DNA of 64,000 bases from Micromonospora avicenniae (GCF_900156065.1 NZ_FTNF01000001.1:1-64000); one strand, 5' to 3'. Counted from the first letter of the stretch, positions 24,404-35,267 are shown. Notes: generated by a model not told the origin, from the sequence alone. Numbers and translations: made by a program.

Positions 24404-25707
24404 GCGCCGCCGGCGATTACCTCGATCGAGGCGCGGCGCTGCGGCCGCAGGGTGGCGGCGGCGGCGCGTACCTGCTCGTCGGTGACCTCGCCGACCAGCC
24501 GGGGCAGGTCGTTCAGCAGGCCGGGCTCACCGCGCTGCTGCTCCAGCACCGCCATCCGCAGGGCGCGGCCGAGCACCGCGTCGGTGTCCCGCAACAGGTG
24601 GGTGGCCATGCGGGCCTGGGTACGGGCCAACTCCCCCTCGGTCAACCCGTCGGTGGCCAGCCGGTCCAGTTCCTCGTCCACCGTGCGCAGCACCTTCTCC
24701 ACGTCGCCGCCCGGAGGCAGGTGGGCCTGGAGCAGCAGCGCCGTCGGGTCGCGGACGTCGAAGGGGTCGCCCATGAAGCCGAGGTAGCCGCCGACGCTGG
24801 TGACCGCCCGGTCCCGCTGCACCAGCCGCTCGACCAGCCGGGAGGCGTCACCGTCGGTGAGCACCTCGGCCAGCACCACGTACGGCAGGTAGCCGAGGAA
24901 ATCGGTGATCGGGTCGGGTACCCGCCAGGCGCTGGCGACCGCCGGCAGCGGGGCGAGCTTGTCGGTGTACGAGGTGCGCCGCTCGGCGGTCAGGTCGGGC
25001 TCGGTGAAGTCGGGGCGCTGCGGCGCGGGACGCGCCGGCACGTCCCCGAAGTGCCGCTCGATGAGTCTGGTCGCCTCGGCCACGTCGATGTCGCCGCTGA
25101 CGGCCAGCACCGCGTTGCCGCTGGCGTAGTAGCGCCGGAAGAAATCCGCCGCGTCGGCGACGGTGGCCGACTCCAGGTCGTCGAAGGAGCCGTAGCCGTC
25201 GTGCGCGTTCGGGAACGTGTCGAACATGACCGGCGGCAGGGTCAGCCAGGGGAACCCGCCGTACGGTCGGTTGAGCACATTGACCCGAATCTCCTCCTTG
25301 ACCACGTCCACCTGGTTGCGGAGGTTCTCCTCGGTCAGCCGGGGGCCACGCATCCGGTCGGCTTCCAGGAAGAGCGCGCGCTCGAGCGCGTTGCTCGGCA
25401 GCGTCTCGAAGTAGTCGGTGTAGTCGAGGTGTGTGGAGCCGTTGAAGGTGCCACCCGCGCCTTGGACGTGCCGGAAGTGAGCCAGCTTCTCCAGGTTCTC
25501 CGAGCCCTGGAACATGAGGTGCTCGAAGAGATGGGCGAAGCCGGTGCGCCCCTCCGGTTCGGAGCGGATGCCGACGTCGTAGACGACGGCGACCCCGATG
25601 ACCGGGGCGCTCCGGTCCGGGGTGAGGACCACCCGCAGGCCGTTGTCGAGGTTGAACCGCTCGACTGGATATCTGGTCGCTGGAATTCTCGATCTCCGCG
25701 CCGTCAC
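24397..25707 (-). CDS. M16-family zinc metallopeptidase, catalytic subunit
   Basis: 436 residues. The inverted zinc motif HLFEH (about 62-66: GFAHLFEHLMFQG) and the downstream Glu (LEADRM region) are intact, so this is the active partner of the following M16-like protein. Such pairs are processing peptidase-like enzymes of unknown substrate in actinobacteria. GTG start at 25707 has no ribosome site but a TAGGGT box 7 bases upstream, pointing to a leaderless mRNA. Confidence 0.88.
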   Translation of the reverse strand: MTARRSRIPATRYPVERFNLDNGLRVVLTPDRSAPVIGVAVVYDVGIRSEPEGRTGFAHLFEHLMFQGSENLEKLAHFRHVQGAGGTFNGSTHLDYTDYFETLPSNALERALFLEADRMRGPRLTEENLRNQVDVVKEEIRVNVLNRPYGGFPWLTLPPVMFDTFPNAHDGYGSFDDLESATVADAADFFRRYYASGNAVLAVSGDIDVAEATRLIERHFGDVPARPAPQRPDFTEPDLTAERRTSYTDKLAPLPAVASAWRVPDPITDFLGYLPYVVLAEVLTDGDASRLVERLVQRDRAVTSVGGYLGFMGDPFDVRDPTALLLQAHLPPGGDVEKVLRTVDEELDRLATDGLTEGELARTQARMATHLLRDTDAVLGRALRMAVLEQQRGEPGLLNDLPRLVGEVTDEQVRAAAATLRPQRRASIEVIAGGAR

Positions 25708-25714
25708 GTGACCG

Positions 25715-25720
25715 ACCCTA
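25715..25720 (-). promoter_or_regulatory. Leaderless -10 box of M16 gene
   Basis: TAGGGT on the minus strand, 7 bases before the GTG at 25707; transcription would start at or next to the start codon. Confidence 0.55.
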
Positions 25721-25825
25721 GCGCGTCGGCACCTCCGCCACCTGTGACCTTCGACAGCCGCCGCGACCGGGGTATCTCACCGTGCGGGCGGGCCGGCGGA
25801 CCCGAACGCGAGGGCCGGCACGGTG

Positions 25826-27157
25826 TCAGGCCCCGCGTGGACGGTGCGGGCGACGCGACCGCCCCGACGCGCGGTGCGCGGAACGGCTCGGCCGCCCACC
25901 TTCCTCGGTCGCCCCGGCCGTCGCCCGGCCGGCGGAGCGGTTGGCCGGCGCGGGTGCCGGCGGCGGGGCGATCGTCACCGGCACGCCGGACGGTTCCCGC
26001 GCCCCGGTCAGCCGGTCCAGCGCGTCGTCGCCGGGGCGTACCTGGACGGACTCGGGACGGATACCGGCCGTGGCCATGAGACGGGAGACGTCCCGGCGCT
26101 GTTCCGGCACGACCAGAGTCACCACCCGTCCGGACTGCCCGGCGCGGGCGGTACGACCACCCCGGTGCAGGTAGTCCTTCGCCTCGGTGGGCGGGTCCAC
26201 GTTGACCACCAGGTCCAGCCCGTCGACGTGGATGCCGCGGGCTGCCACGTCCGTGGCGACCAGGGCGCTCACCTGCCCGGTGCGGAACTGCTCCAGGATC
26301 CGGGTGCGTTGGGGCTGCGACTTGCCGCCGTGCAGCGCCGCCGCGCGTACGCCCCGGGACAGCAGCTGACGGGCGAGCCGGTCGGCCCGGTGCTTGGTGC
26401 CGAGGAACAGGATGGTGCGCCCTTCACGGGCGGCGATCCGGGTGACCGCGGCCGCCTTCTCCGCCGCGTCGACGTGCAACACGTGGTGGGTCATCGCGGT
26501 GACGGTGGCGGTCCCCGGGTCGACCGAGTGCGACACCGGGTCGCTCAGGAAACGGCGGACCAGCCGGTCCACGCCACCGTCCAGCGTGGCGGAGAAGAGC
26601 ATCCGTTGCCCGTCCGGAGCGACCTGCTCCAGCAGCTTCGTGACCTGCGGCAGGAAGCCCATGTCGGCCATCTGGTCGGCCTCGTCGAGCACGGTCACCT
26701 GGACCTGGTCCAGGCGGGCGTCACCGCGGTTGATCAGGTCGTGCAGCCGGCCGGGCGTGGCCACCAGCACCTCCGCCCCGGCACGCAGCGTGTCCGCCTG
26801 CCGCTGCAACGACAGGCCCCCGACCACCGTCGCGCAACGCAGACCGACCGCGCGGGCGTACGGGACGAGCGCCGTGGTGACCTGCTGGGCGAGCTCGCGG
26901 GTCGGCACCAGCACCAGCGCCAGCGGACGGCCCGGACGGGCCCGGTGGCCGGCGGTCCGGTGCAGCAGCGCAAGCCCGAAGGCGAGGGTCTTGCCAGAGC
27001 CGGTACGGCCCCGGCCGAGCACGTCCCGGCCGGCGAGCGAGTCGGGCAGGGTGGCCGACTGGATGGGGAACGGCTCGGTGATGCCCTGTGCCGACAGGGC
27101 GGCGAGCAGGGCCGGAGCCAGGCCGGTACCGGCGAACGACGGAATGACGGCAGTCAA
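25826..27157 (-). CDS. DEAD-box RNA helicase
   Basis: 443 residues: Q motif region (FPIQSATLP), motif I GRTGSGKTLAF, PTRELAQQ, TPGRLHDL, motif II DEAD (VLDEADQMADMGF), SAT (FSATLDGG), VATDVAARGIHVDGLD and motif VI HRGGRTARAG. The C-terminus is basic and Pro/Ala-rich, suited to RNA binding. TTG at 27157 preceded by GAGGAAGG is the likely start; longer in-frame readings would enter the terminator region of the upstream gene. It lies behind the cold-shock gene, suggesting a role in cold-dependent RNA unwinding. Confidence 0.9.
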   Translation of the reverse strand: MTAVIPSFAGTGLAPALLAALSAQGITEPFPIQSATLPDSLAGRDVLGRGRTGSGKTLAFGLALLHRTAGHRARPGRPLALVLVPTRELAQQVTTALVPYARAVGLRCATVVGGLSLQRQADTLRAGAEVLVATPGRLHDLINRGDARLDQVQVTVLDEADQMADMGFLPQVTKLLEQVAPDGQRMLFSATLDGGVDRLVRRFLSDPVSHSVDPGTATVTAMTHHVLHVDAAEKAAAVTRIAAREGRTILFLGTKHRADRLARQLLSRGVRAAALHGGKSQPQRTRILEQFRTGQVSALVATDVAARGIHVDGLDLVVNVDPPTEAKDYLHRGGRTARAGQSGRVVTLVVPEQRRDVSRLMATAGIRPESVQVRPGDDALDRLTGAREPSGVPVTIAPPPAPAPANRSAGRATAGATEEGGRPSRSAHRASGRSRRPHRPRGA

Positions 27158-27267
27158 AGGAAGCCTTCCTCGAGGCGGCACGTGTCGAGGAAGGCGCCTG
27201 GACGGCGCTGTCGCCGGTGCGGCGGAGCCGCCGGCGGTCGCAAGCACGAACCGAATGGAGTACGGAG

Positions 27268-27296
27268 CCGGCCCGCCGCGCACGGCGGCGGGCCGG
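27268..27296 (-). terminator. Hairpin downstream of cold-shock gene
   Basis: 11-bp perfect stem CCGGCCCGCCG / CGGCGGGCCGG with a 7-base loop, 55 bases past the cold-shock stop and ~110 bases before the helicase start. It may end or weaken cotranscription of the two. Confidence 0.75.
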
Positions 27297-27350
27297 TCAC
27301 CGTCACCGCGCCCCGATGGGCGCGGTGGATGGTGCGGTGTTACCCGACGA

Positions 27351-27554
27351 TCAGAGCGGGCGGATGTTGGCCGCCTGCGGGCCCTTCTGGCCCTGCGTCA
27401 CCTCGAACTCGACCCGCTGGTTCTCGTCCAGGCTCCGGTAGCCGGAGGACTGGATCGCCGAGAAGTGCGCGAAGACGTCGGCGCCGCCGTCGTCCGGGGT
27501 GATGAACCCGAAGCCCTTGTCAGCGTTGAACCACTTGACCGTGCCAATTGCCAT
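27351..27554 (-). CDS. Cold-shock domain protein (CspA family)
   Basis: 67 residues, the full cold-shock domain: RNP1 KGFGFITP and RNP2 VFAHFSAI are intact. It is a nucleic-acid chaperone that keeps mRNA unfolded. The ATG at 27554 has GGAGAC 5 bases upstream. About 125 bases of GC-rich, self-complementary leader lie between the upstream terminator and the start, as in cold-shock genes whose leader controls expression. Confidence 0.92.
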   Translation of the reverse strand: MAIGTVKWFNADKGFGFITPDDGGADVFAHFSAIQSSGYRSLDENQRVEFEVTQGQKGPQAANIRPL

Positions 27555-27681
27555 GTTTCGTCTCCTTGACGGAACGTCGGACCCACACCTGCTGCGGGCC
27601 CGGAGGAGCGCCCCACGCCGAATCGCGTCGAGCGCCTGTCGCTGCTGGTCGCCCCGCCCGGAGAACTCCGGACACAACAAA

Positions 27682-27713
27682 GTGCGCCTGGGGCCACAAT
27701 CCACCAGGCGCAC
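27682..27713 (-). terminator. Terminator after adnB
   Basis: 10-bp perfect stem GTGCGCCTGG / CCAGGCGCAC; on the minus strand it is followed by a T-rich run (TTTGTTGTGT). It lies 38 bases past the adnB stop. Confidence 0.75.
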
Positions 27714-27751
27714 ACAGAGTCTCTGGTAACCAAAACTGCAACAGCTCCAAC

Positions 27752-30700
27752 CTACCACGAACGGGCGTGCGGTGTACCACCTTCCACAACTTCCGGCACG
27801 GCGACGATCAGCGCCGCCAACCCGGCCACGTCGAGCAGGTCCGCGGGCCGGGCCGTCACCCCGTCCCGTACGTAGTGGAATGCAGCGCCCACCCGGTCGA
27901 CCGGCACCCCGGCCAGCTCCGCCCAGGCCATCCGGTAGACGGCCAGTTGCACGGCTGCCGCCTCCGCCGCCGCACCCGTGGGCTGCGCGCCGGTCTTCCA
28001 GTCCACCACGTCGTACCGCCCGCCCGGGCGGCTGAATACCGCGTCCATCCGCCCCCGGACCACCACCCCGGCGATCACCGTGGCGAACGGAACCTCCACC
28101 TCGACCGGCACCCGATCGGCCCACTCACTCGCCAGGAAGCGCTCCTGCAGCTCGGTGAGGGCCTCGTCCGGGGCGGCGTCCGCGTCGGCCGCGCCCGGCA
28201 GCTCATCCAGGTCGAGCAGCCGGTCCGCGCCGAACCGCTGCTCCAGCCAGGTGTGGAAGGCGGTGCCCCGGCGGGCGTACGGGTTCGGTGGGCTGGGTGT
28301 CGGGCGGCGCAGCGTACGGGCCAGCCCGGCCGGGTCACGGCGCAGCGCCACCAGTTGGGTGACGGTCAGCTGACCGGGCAGCGCCACGTCGACCACCCCC
28401 GTGGCCCGAGTCAGCTCGGCCCGCTCGGCCAGCAGCAGATCGACCTCGCGCCGCCAGCGTGCCACCTCCGGATCGTCCGCCATCGGATCCGGCGCGGCGT
28501 CGCCCCCGGCCGCGCCCTCCCGCGCCTCGGCCGGCGCACCGTCGTGCGCGTCAATCGGCGCACCGTCGTGCGCGTCGTCGAGGCGGGTCGACGAGGCGTC
28601 GGCCGCCTCACGCGGGCGGTCCGCTCCCGCGTCGTCCTGCGGCCCGTCGGTCAGGAACCGCCGGACCATCGCGGCTGCCTCGGCCAGCGCCGGCCGGCGC
28701 GTGCCCAACGGGTCGGCCGGCCACTCCGCCCGAAGCACCACTTCGGTGGTGGGGTTCACCGCATCCGGCGCCGGCTCGGAGGCCCAGACGTCGATCAGGT
28801 GGCCCGGCCCGCCGTCCAAACAGGCATCGTGCACCTCGCGCAGGAAGACCGACGGGCCGCGGGCCCGTTTGGTCCCCTCCCCCCACCAGTAGCCGGAGCA
28901 GAGCAGCAGACGCCGGGGACGGGTCACCGCGACGTACGCCAGCCGCCGTTCCTCACGCTCGTCGTGCGCCCGCCAGTCGTCGGTGAAGTCGGTCAACGCC
29001 CGGGCCACGCCACGTTGGTCGGTCACCTCGGTGAGGTCCAACCGGGGCAGGCCGCCGGCGTCACCGCGCAGCGGGAAAGGGAGTACGCCCAGCCCACCGA
29101 GCCAGTGGTCGGAGTTGCGGACCAGACCCGGCCAGACGCCACGCGTGAGGCCGGCGACCGCCACCACGTCCCACTCCAGACCCTTGGCCGCGTGCGCGGT
29201 GAGCACCTGCACCGCGCCCTCGACGACCTCGACCTCGCCCGGGCTGAGGCCACGCTCCTCGTCCTCCGCGGCGGCCAGGTACGCCAGGAACGCCGAGAGC
29301 GTCGCCCCCGGCGTCTCGCCGCTGAACCGCGCGGCCACGTCGCCGAGCGCGTCCAGGTGACCGCGGGCCAGACCGGCGTCGCCCGTGCCGTCGCGACCGG
29401 CCCGGACCGCCACCTCCACGTCCAGGCCGATGGTCCGCTCGACATCCGCGATCAGATCCGGTAGCGACTGGTCGAGCCGGTAGCGGAGCAGCGCCAACTC
29501 CCGGCCGTACGCGCGCAGCCGTGCGTAGCCCTCCGCCGAGTACGCCTGCGCCGGTCCGAGGTCGGCCAGCGCCTCGACGAGCGTCGCCTCGTCCAACTGG
29601 TCCGGCGTGATCTCGGGCGTACCGTCCGTGGCGAGTTGACGCCGGGCCCCCGCGATGGCGCGGGCCCGGCGGTGCAGCGCCACCAGGTCACGCGGCCCGA
29701 TCCGCCAGCGCGCGCCGGTGAGCAGTCGCAGCAGCGCCGCACCGTCGGTCGGGTCGGCCAGCACCCGCAGAGTGCAGACCACGTCCCGCACCTCCGGGGT
29801 GTCCAGCAGACCACCCAGGCCCACCACCTCGACGGGCAGGCCCCGTTCACGCAGCGCCGACTCGATCGCCGGGATCTGGCTGCGCACCCGGACCAGCACG
29901 GCGGTCGTCGGCCGCTGGGCCACCGGAATGTGCTCGGGCAGCGCTTCGGGCATCCGGGCCGCACCCCGCCAGGCCGCCAGCACGCTGTCGGCGATCCACG
30001 CCGCCTCGTCGGCGTACGTCTCGAGCAGCGCGCAGTGCACGGTGCCGCCTGCTGCGCCGCGGGGGCTGCGGTGCGGAATCGGGTCACGTACGGTGTGCGC
30101 GGCGTGCAGCTCCGGCACCCGTGCACCCGCGGCCCGCAGCGGCGTGGCCAGCGCGTTCGCCACCCCGAGGATCTCCGGGCGGTTGCGCCAACTGGTGGTG
30201 AGGCTGAGCGCGGGAGCGGGCGTACCGTCACGGCGCGCGAACTCGGCGGGGAACCGGTCCAGCGTGCCCGCCGACGCTCCCCGCCAGCCGTAGATCGATT
30301 GACACGGGTCACCGACCGCCGTCACCGGGTGCCCGCCGCCGAACAGGGCGGTGAGCAACACCACCTGGGCGTGGCTCGTGTCCTGGTACTCGTCGAGCAG
30401 CACCACCCGGTAACGGTCCCGCTCGATCACCCCGACCGCCGGGTGGTCCCGCGCCACCCGGGCGGCCCGGGCCAACTGGTCGGCGAAGTCCATCGCCTCG
30501 AAGTCGTCCTTGCGCCGGGCGTACGCGCGGACCAGCGGAAGCAGCTTGAGACGGGTCTGCTGGAGTTGGAGCGCCTTGCGCACGTCGGCGTAGACCCGGC
30601 CCGGGCGGGTCTGTATCTCCGCGAAGAACCGGCCGGTCCAGGCGGCCAGTTCGTCCGGATCGACCAGGTGCTCGTCCAGCTCACCGGCGAGCGCCAGCAC

Positions 30701-31297
30701 CGCGTCGGTGATGGTGCTCGGCATCCTGTCCACCGCGGACATGTCGCCGTCGAAGTTACGCACCAGCAGGTCCACCAACTGCCAGCGGGACGCCTCGGTG
30801 AGCAGCCGGGTGGACGGCTCGTAACCGGCGCGAAGCCCGTGCTCGGTGACGATCCGCCCGGCGTACGAGTGGTAGGTGGCGATCGTCGGCTCACCGGCGA
30901 GCGGATCGTCCAGCGGATCCCGCTGCCGCCGCCCGAGACGCCGGATCAGCTGGTCGAGCCGGGTACGGACGCGGTGTGCCAGCTCCCCGGCGGCCTTTCG
31001 GGTGAACGTCAGCCCGAGCACCTGCTCCGGGCGGACGTACGAGTTGGCCACCAGCCAGACCACCCGGGCGGCCATCGTCTCCGTCTTGCCGGACCCGGCG
31101 CCCGCGACCACCAGCAGCGGCTCCACCGGTGCGGAGATGATCGCCGCCTGTTCCCGGGTGGGTGCCGGTAGCCGCAGTAGCCGGGCCAGCTCGACCGGGG
31201 TGTACCGGGGGCCGGCGTCGGCCACCCGGGGTGCCGGGGTGGCGGTGCCGAACAGGGCGGTCTGGCCCTCGTTCGCGGCTGCGGGGCTCAAGCTCAC
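27752..31297 (-). CDS. adnB: Helicase-nuclease subunit AdnB
   Basis: 1181 residues. UvrD-like motor with Walker [14 protein letters not shown] (near 60), [24 protein letters not shown] and [11 protein letters not shown]; then an Asp/Ala/His-rich linker (DAHDGAP repeated) and a RecB-type nuclease with GRMDAV and YDVVDWKTG (near 1095). With AdnA it forms the actinobacterial double-strand-break resection machine. Synteny with Rv3201c supports the name. GTG at 31297 overlaps the adnA stop by 4 bases (GTGA); the first codons are read from a junction repeat (GTGAGCTTGAGCCCCGCAGC). Confidence 0.9.
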   Translation of the reverse strand: MSLSPAAANEGQTALFGTATPAPRVADAGPRYTPVELARLLRLPAPTREQAAIISAPVEPLLVVAGAGSGKTETMAARVVWLVANSYVRPEQVLGLTFTRKAAGELAHRVRTRLDQLIRRLGRRQRDPLDDPLAGEPTIATYHSYAGRIVTEHGLRAGYEPSTRLLTEASRWQLVDLLVRNFDGDMSAVDRMPSTITDAVLALAGELDEHLVDPDELAAWTGRFFAEIQTRPGRVYADVRKALQLQQTRLKLLPLVRAYARRKDDFEAMDFADQLARAARVARDHPAVGVIERDRYRVVLLDEYQDTSHAQVVLLTALFGGGHPVTAVGDPCQSIYGWRGASAGTLDRFPAEFARRDGTPAPALSLTTSWRNRPEILGVANALATPLRAAGARVPELHAAHTVRDPIPHRSPRGAAGGTVHCALLETYADEAAWIADSVLAAWRGAARMPEALPEHIPVAQRPTTAVLVRVRSQIPAIESALRERGLPVEVVGLGGLLDTPEVRDVVCTLRVLADPTDGAALLRLLTGARWRIGPRDLVALHRRARAIAGARRQLATDGTPEITPDQLDEATLVEALADLGPAQAYSAEGYARLRAYGRELALLRYRLDQSLPDLIADVERTIGLDVEVAVRAGRDGTGDAGLARGHLDALGDVAARFSGETPGATLSAFLAYLAAAEDEERGLSPGEVEVVEGAVQVLTAHAAKGLEWDVVAVAGLTRGVWPGLVRNSDHWLGGLGVLPFPLRGDAGGLPRLDLTEVTDQRGVARALTDFTDDWRAHDEREERRLAYVAVTRPRRLLLCSGYWWGEGTKRARGPSVFLREVHDACLDGGPGHLIDVWASEPAPDAVNPTTEVVLRAEWPADPLGTRRPALAEAAAMVRRFLTDGPQDDAGADRPREAADASSTRLDDAHDGAPIDAHDGAPAEAREGAAGGDAAPDPMADDPEVARWRREVDLLLAERAELTRATGVVDVALPGQLTVTQLVALRRDPAGLARTLRRPTPSPPNPYARRGTAFHTWLEQRFGADRLLDLDELPGAADADAAPDEALTELQERFLASEWADRVPVEVEVPFATVIAGVVVRGRMDAVFSRPGGRYDVVDWKTGAQPTGAAAEAAAVQLAVYRMAWAELAGVPVDRVGAAFHYVRDGVTARPADLLDVAGLAALIVAVPEVVEGGTPHARSW

Positions 31298-34200
31298 TCC
31301 CCACGTTCCGGTTTCCCCTGACGACGGACGGCCGGCGGTTCGACGACCTGGCGTCCCTGCCCGGAGACCGGGCAGCTGGTACGCACCGGACAGACCCGGC
31401 ACTTCGAGTTCGCCACCGCGGCGAAGGTGGCGGCAGCCATCGTATCGGCGGTACGTCGCACCAGCGCGGTCGCCCAGCCGGCCTCCGGTCCCTGCGCGGC
31501 CGGCGGCTGGCTCTGCTCCTTGGCGTCCTTCGCCGTCGTGCCCAGCTGCACCAGGGCGGCACCGCCGGACTCGTCACCGAAGTCGGCGAACGCCCCGGCC
31601 TCGACCGCCGCCTGGTACGCGCCCAGCTGCGGATGCTCGGCCAGGTCGCTGCCGGTCACCGCCGTGGACTTGCCGGTCTTCAGATCGACCACCACGAGGC
31701 GCCCGTCGGCGTCGACCTCCAGCCGGTCCACCCGGCCGACCAGGTCGACCGGGCGGTGCGGGTCGTCCAGGCGAACGGCGAACTCGTGCTCGATGGCGAG
31801 CAGCCGGCGCGGGTTGCCGGCCAGCCAGCGGAGGAGCTTGTCGACCATCGCCTCGGCACGCGACCGCTCCGGCCCGGCCATCCAGCGCGCGGCCAGCTCG
31901 ATCGCGTCGAACCTGGCGGCCACGTAGTCGAGCAGCGCGCCCCGGTCGGCGCTGGCGTCCTCGGCGAGCATCGCGGCGGCGTGCACCAGGTTGCCCACTC
32001 CCTGCGCGGTACTGGCCGGCGCGCTGCCGCCGTGCCGCTCCAGCAGCCAGCGCAGGCTGCACCGCAGCGCGCTCTCCATCGCCGACGGGGTCACCCGGAC
32101 CGGCTCGCCCTCGTCCACCAGCGGCCGGTCGTCGGAGAGCCCGCGAAGCCCCCACCAGTCGTCCGGGTGCGCGCCGGACACCCCGGCGGCCGCCAGCCGG
32201 GCCAGCTCGGCCGCCGCGGCGCGCCGCCGGGCGTACGGGGCCGCCGGGTCGACCACCACCGTACGCAGTTCGGCGACGACGGCCGGCAACGTGAGCGCCC
32301 GGGGAGGCCGGGTGACGGGCAACTCGGCGGGTCGGCCGGCCACGGCGCGGACGCGGTCGTCCTGGTCCTCGCCCGACGCACGATCGTCCCGGTTCTCGCC
32401 GGACGCGGCCCGATCCTTCGGGCCGTCCTCGGGCCGGGGCCGCGGGCCGGGCGGAGCCGGCTCCACGCCGGGCGGGGTCGGGTCCTCGCCCGACGGAATC
32501 GGATCGACGCCGGACAGGGCCGGGTCTTCGCTCAACAGGGTCGGGTCCTCGCCCGACGGGTTCGGATCGACACCCAGCGAGGTCGGGCCGACGCCCGGCG
32601 GGTTCGGGTCGACGCCCGGCGGGTTCGGGCCGTCGCCGGGCGGGTTCGGGCCGTCGCCGGGCGGGTTCGGGCCGTCGCCGGGCGGGTTCGGGCCGTCGCC
32701 GGGCGGGTCGACCGGCCCGAGCTCGTACAGGAACCGGCTCGGCTGTTCCTCGTGGTCGTCCCCGCCCACCGCCGCCGAGGCGACCGCGCTGACCAGCAGC
32801 CGGCGCCGGGCGCGGCTCACCGCGACATGGAACAGCCGCCGCTCCTCGTCGAGCAGGGCCGAGGTCTGCCCGACCACCGTCGCCACGTTGCCCCCGTCGA
32901 CGGCGCGGCCGGCGAGCACGTCGACCAGCCGCTCGGAGCCGAGCAGGCTGCCCCGCAACCGCAGGTCGGGCCAGACCCCCTCCTGCACACCGGCGACCGC
33001 GACCACATCCCACTCCAGGCCCTTGGCCGCGTGCGCGGTGAGCAGCCGGACGGCGTCGCCCCGATCGGCGGTCGGGGCAAGGGTGTCGGCCGGCAACTCC
33101 TGGCCGAGCACGTGGTCGAGGAACACCTCCGTACGCGCGCCGGGCAACCGGTCGGTGAACCGGGCCGCCGCGTCGAAGAGCACCATCACCGCGTCGAGGT
33201 CCCGGTCGGCGGCCTCGGCGCGGCGCCGCCGGGCGACGTCTCCCTCGCCGGGCACCGGTCGCCCCCGGGTGATCGCGCCGGCCCACCGCTCGGCCAGCCC
33301 GCTGGCCTGCCAGACCGCCCAGAGCACGTCCTCGACCGTCGCGCCGGGGCGTTCGGCCGCCTCCCGTGCGCCGGCCAGCAACCCCGCCACGGTCTGCGCC
33401 GGTTCGGCCCAGCGCCGGTCGATACCGGCCAGCGCCGCCGGGTCCCGCAGCGCATCGACGAGCAGCTCGCCGGAGGGCCGCCGATCACCGGCGGCCAGCG
33501 CCAGGGCGCGCAGGCCCTGCCGCAGCCGACGCTCGGCCAGCGGATCGGCCCCGCCGAGCGGCGAGTGCAGCAACGCGACCGCCGCCTCCTCGTCGAGCCG
33601 TTCCGGCTCGAGCGCGCAACGCAGCAGCAGGAGCAGCGGCGCGACCGCCGGTTGCAGGTGCAGCGGCAGGTCCTCGCCGTGCACGACCGTCGGCACCCCG
33701 GCGGCGTGCAGGGCCCGTCGCAGGGTGGGCAACTGGAGCGCGGTCGACCGGAGCAGCACCGCCATCTCCGACCAGGGAACCCCGTCGAGCAGGTGCGCCG
33801 CACGCAACGTATACGCGAGCCAGGCCGCCTCGCTGGTCGCCGAGCGGAACGTGTGCACCTCCACCGCCCCGGGCGCCGCCTCGGGCAGCGGCCTCAGCCT
33901 GCGGTGCGCGGCCGGGCCACGCAGCCGGCGGGCGACCCGACCGGCCGCGGCCAGCAGCCGTGAGCCGGCCCGGTAGGAGGTGGCGAGCAGCACCTGCGCC
34001 GCCGGCGCGCCGGACGCCGTCCGGAACCGGTGCGGGAACGTGGTCACCCCGGCCGGGTCGGCGCCGCGGAAGGCGTACGTGGACGAATCCGGATCGGCGA
34101 AGGCGATCAGGGACTTGCCACCGCCGGCGACCACGGCGAGCAGGTCCAGCTGGGCGGGGTCGGTGTCGGCCAGCTCGTCGACGTAGACGTACGCCAGTCG

Positions 34201-35199
34201 GCGCCGCTCGGCCGCGAGCAGCTCCTCGTCGTCGCGCAGCATCCCGGTGGCGGCCCGGACCAGCTCGGCCGGGTCGTACGCGATCGAGCCGCGGTTGCTC
34301 ACGTCGCGCAGCGCCAGAACGGCAACGTACTCCCGCAGGAACCGCGCGGCGGCCGGCCAGTCGGCGCGCCCGAGCTTCTCGCCGAGGCGGGCCAGCTCGA
34401 CCGGGCCGACCCCGCGTTCCGCGGCGCGCATCAGCAGGTCCCGCAACTGGGCGGCGAAGGCCCGCGTGCGCAGCGCCGGTCGTAGGTCCTCCGGCCAACC
34501 GACGGGGTCGTCCTCCGGCTCCTCGCCGACCACGTCGAGCAGTTCGCGGATGATGAGATCCTGCTCTGGACCGGTGAGCAGCCGGGGTGACGGCTCGCCC
34601 CGCTCGGCGGCGGCCCGGCGGAGCAAGCCGAACGCGTACGCCGGGAACGTGCGGACCAGCGGCTCACGGAGCACCCGGTGGCCGTCGCGGGCCACCCGGG
34701 CCTCGATCCGGTGGCGCAGCGCGGTGGCCCCCCTGCGGCTGAAGGTGAGCACCAGGATGCGCTCGGGGTCGACCCCCTCCGCCACCCGCGCGGCTACCGC
34801 TTCGACGAGCGTGCTGGTCTTGCCGGTGCCCGGTCCACCCAGCACCAGCATCGGCCCGTCGGTGTGCCCGATCACCTCCGCCTGCACCGGGTCGGCCCGC
34901 CACGTCGACCCGTCGCCCGGGTGCCACGGCCGGCCATCCGAGCGCTCATCCGCGGCCGACCCCGGATCGGCGCCATCGCGCCGAGCTCGGCCCGGCCGAT
35001 CACCTGCCGGCCGCGCCGACGTGCCATTCCCGGCGGCCACACCGGACGCAGTCAGCAAGCCCCCGTCACCCGACTCACCGGGCAGGGCGGCACCGTCACC
35101 CGACCCCTTGGGCAGGGCTGCCCCGCCAGCCGACCCACCGGGCCGGCTGAGCCCGTCGGTCGGCCCTGCGGGCCGACGCACCAACCGGTACGCCTGCAT
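31294..35199 (-). CDS. adnA: Helicase-nuclease subunit AdnA
   Basis: 1301 residues, longer than mycobacterial AdnA (~1050). Walker A LVLGGPGTGKTST (near 118), YVDELADTDPAQ, then a Pro/Gly/Asp/Asn-rich tandem-repeat linker between motor and nuclease (about 830-915), and a RecB-type nuclease with GRVDRLEV and VVDLKTGKST. Four Cys for a 4Fe-4S cluster are split as in AddB-type nucleases (ALRCSLRW, then CRVCPVRTSC at the end). ATG at 35199 is selected; the frame continues upstream into a palindromic repeat and is not used there. The first ~110 residues are low-complexity Gly/Ala/Asp. Confidence 0.88.
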   Translation of the reverse strand: MQAYRLVRRPAGPTDGLSRPGGSAGGAALPKGSGDGAALPGESGDGGLLTASGVAAGNGTSARPAGDRPGRARRDGADPGSAADERSDGRPWHPGDGSTWRADPVQAEVIGHTDGPMLVLGGPGTGKTSTLVEAVAARVAEGVDPERILVLTFSRRGATALRHRIEARVARDGHRVLREPLVRTFPAYAFGLLRRAAAERGEPSPRLLTGPEQDLIIRELLDVVGEEPEDDPVGWPEDLRPALRTRAFAAQLRDLLMRAAERGVGPVELARLGEKLGRADWPAAARFLREYVAVLALRDVSNRGSIAYDPAELVRAATGMLRDDEELLAAERRRLAYVYVDELADTDPAQLDLLAVVAGGGKSLIAFADPDSSTYAFRGADPAGVTTFPHRFRTASGAPAAQVLLATSYRAGSRLLAAAGRVARRLRGPAAHRRLRPLPEAAPGAVEVHTFRSATSEAAWLAYTLRAAHLLDGVPWSEMAVLLRSTALQLPTLRRALHAAGVPTVVHGEDLPLHLQPAVAPLLLLLRCALEPERLDEEAAVALLHSPLGGADPLAERRLRQGLRALALAAGDRRPSGELLVDALRDPAALAGIDRRWAEPAQTVAGLLAGAREAAERPGATVEDVLWAVWQASGLAERWAGAITRGRPVPGEGDVARRRRAEAADRDLDAVMVLFDAAARFTDRLPGARTEVFLDHVLGQELPADTLAPTADRGDAVRLLTAHAAKGLEWDVVAVAGVQEGVWPDLRLRGSLLGSERLVDVLAGRAVDGGNVATVVGQTSALLDEERRLFHVAVSRARRRLLVSAVASAAVGGDDHEEQPSRFLYELGPVDPPGDGPNPPGDGPNPPGDGPNPPGDGPNPPGVDPNPPGVGPTSLGVDPNPSGEDPTLLSEDPALSGVDPIPSGEDPTPPGVEPAPPGPRPRPEDGPKDRAASGENRDDRASGEDQDDRVRAVAGRPAELPVTRPPRALTLPAVVAELRTVVVDPAAPYARRRAAAAELARLAAAGVSGAHPDDWWGLRGLSDDRPLVDEGEPVRVTPSAMESALRCSLRWLLERHGGSAPASTAQGVGNLVHAAAMLAEDASADRGALLDYVAARFDAIELAARWMAGPERSRAEAMVDKLLRWLAGNPRRLLAIEHEFAVRLDDPHRPVDLVGRVDRLEVDADGRLVVVDLKTGKSTAVTGSDLAEHPQLGAYQAAVEAGAFADFGDESGGAALVQLGTTAKDAKEQSQPPAAQGPEAGWATALVRRTADTMAAATFAAVANSKCRVCPVRTSCPVSGQGRQVVEPPAVRRQGKPERGE
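32460..32710. repeat. 21-bp tandem repeats in adnA linker
   Basis: Three perfect consecutive 21-bp units (32631-32651, 32652-32672, 32673-32693) plus a partial fourth, and degenerate copies back to about 32460. Each encodes seven residues of the type GDGPNPP. The frame is kept in every unit. Confidence 0.85.
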
Positions 35200-35267
35200 C
35201 AGCTCATCCCACCACGCCCCTACGACACCCCCACCCCCGCCACCCCACCACCCACCCGAATGCCGGG

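Noticed and set aside
32460..32710. Possible CRISPR-like array
   Set aside because: The 21-bp units are directly tandem with no spacers and stay in the adnA reading frame.
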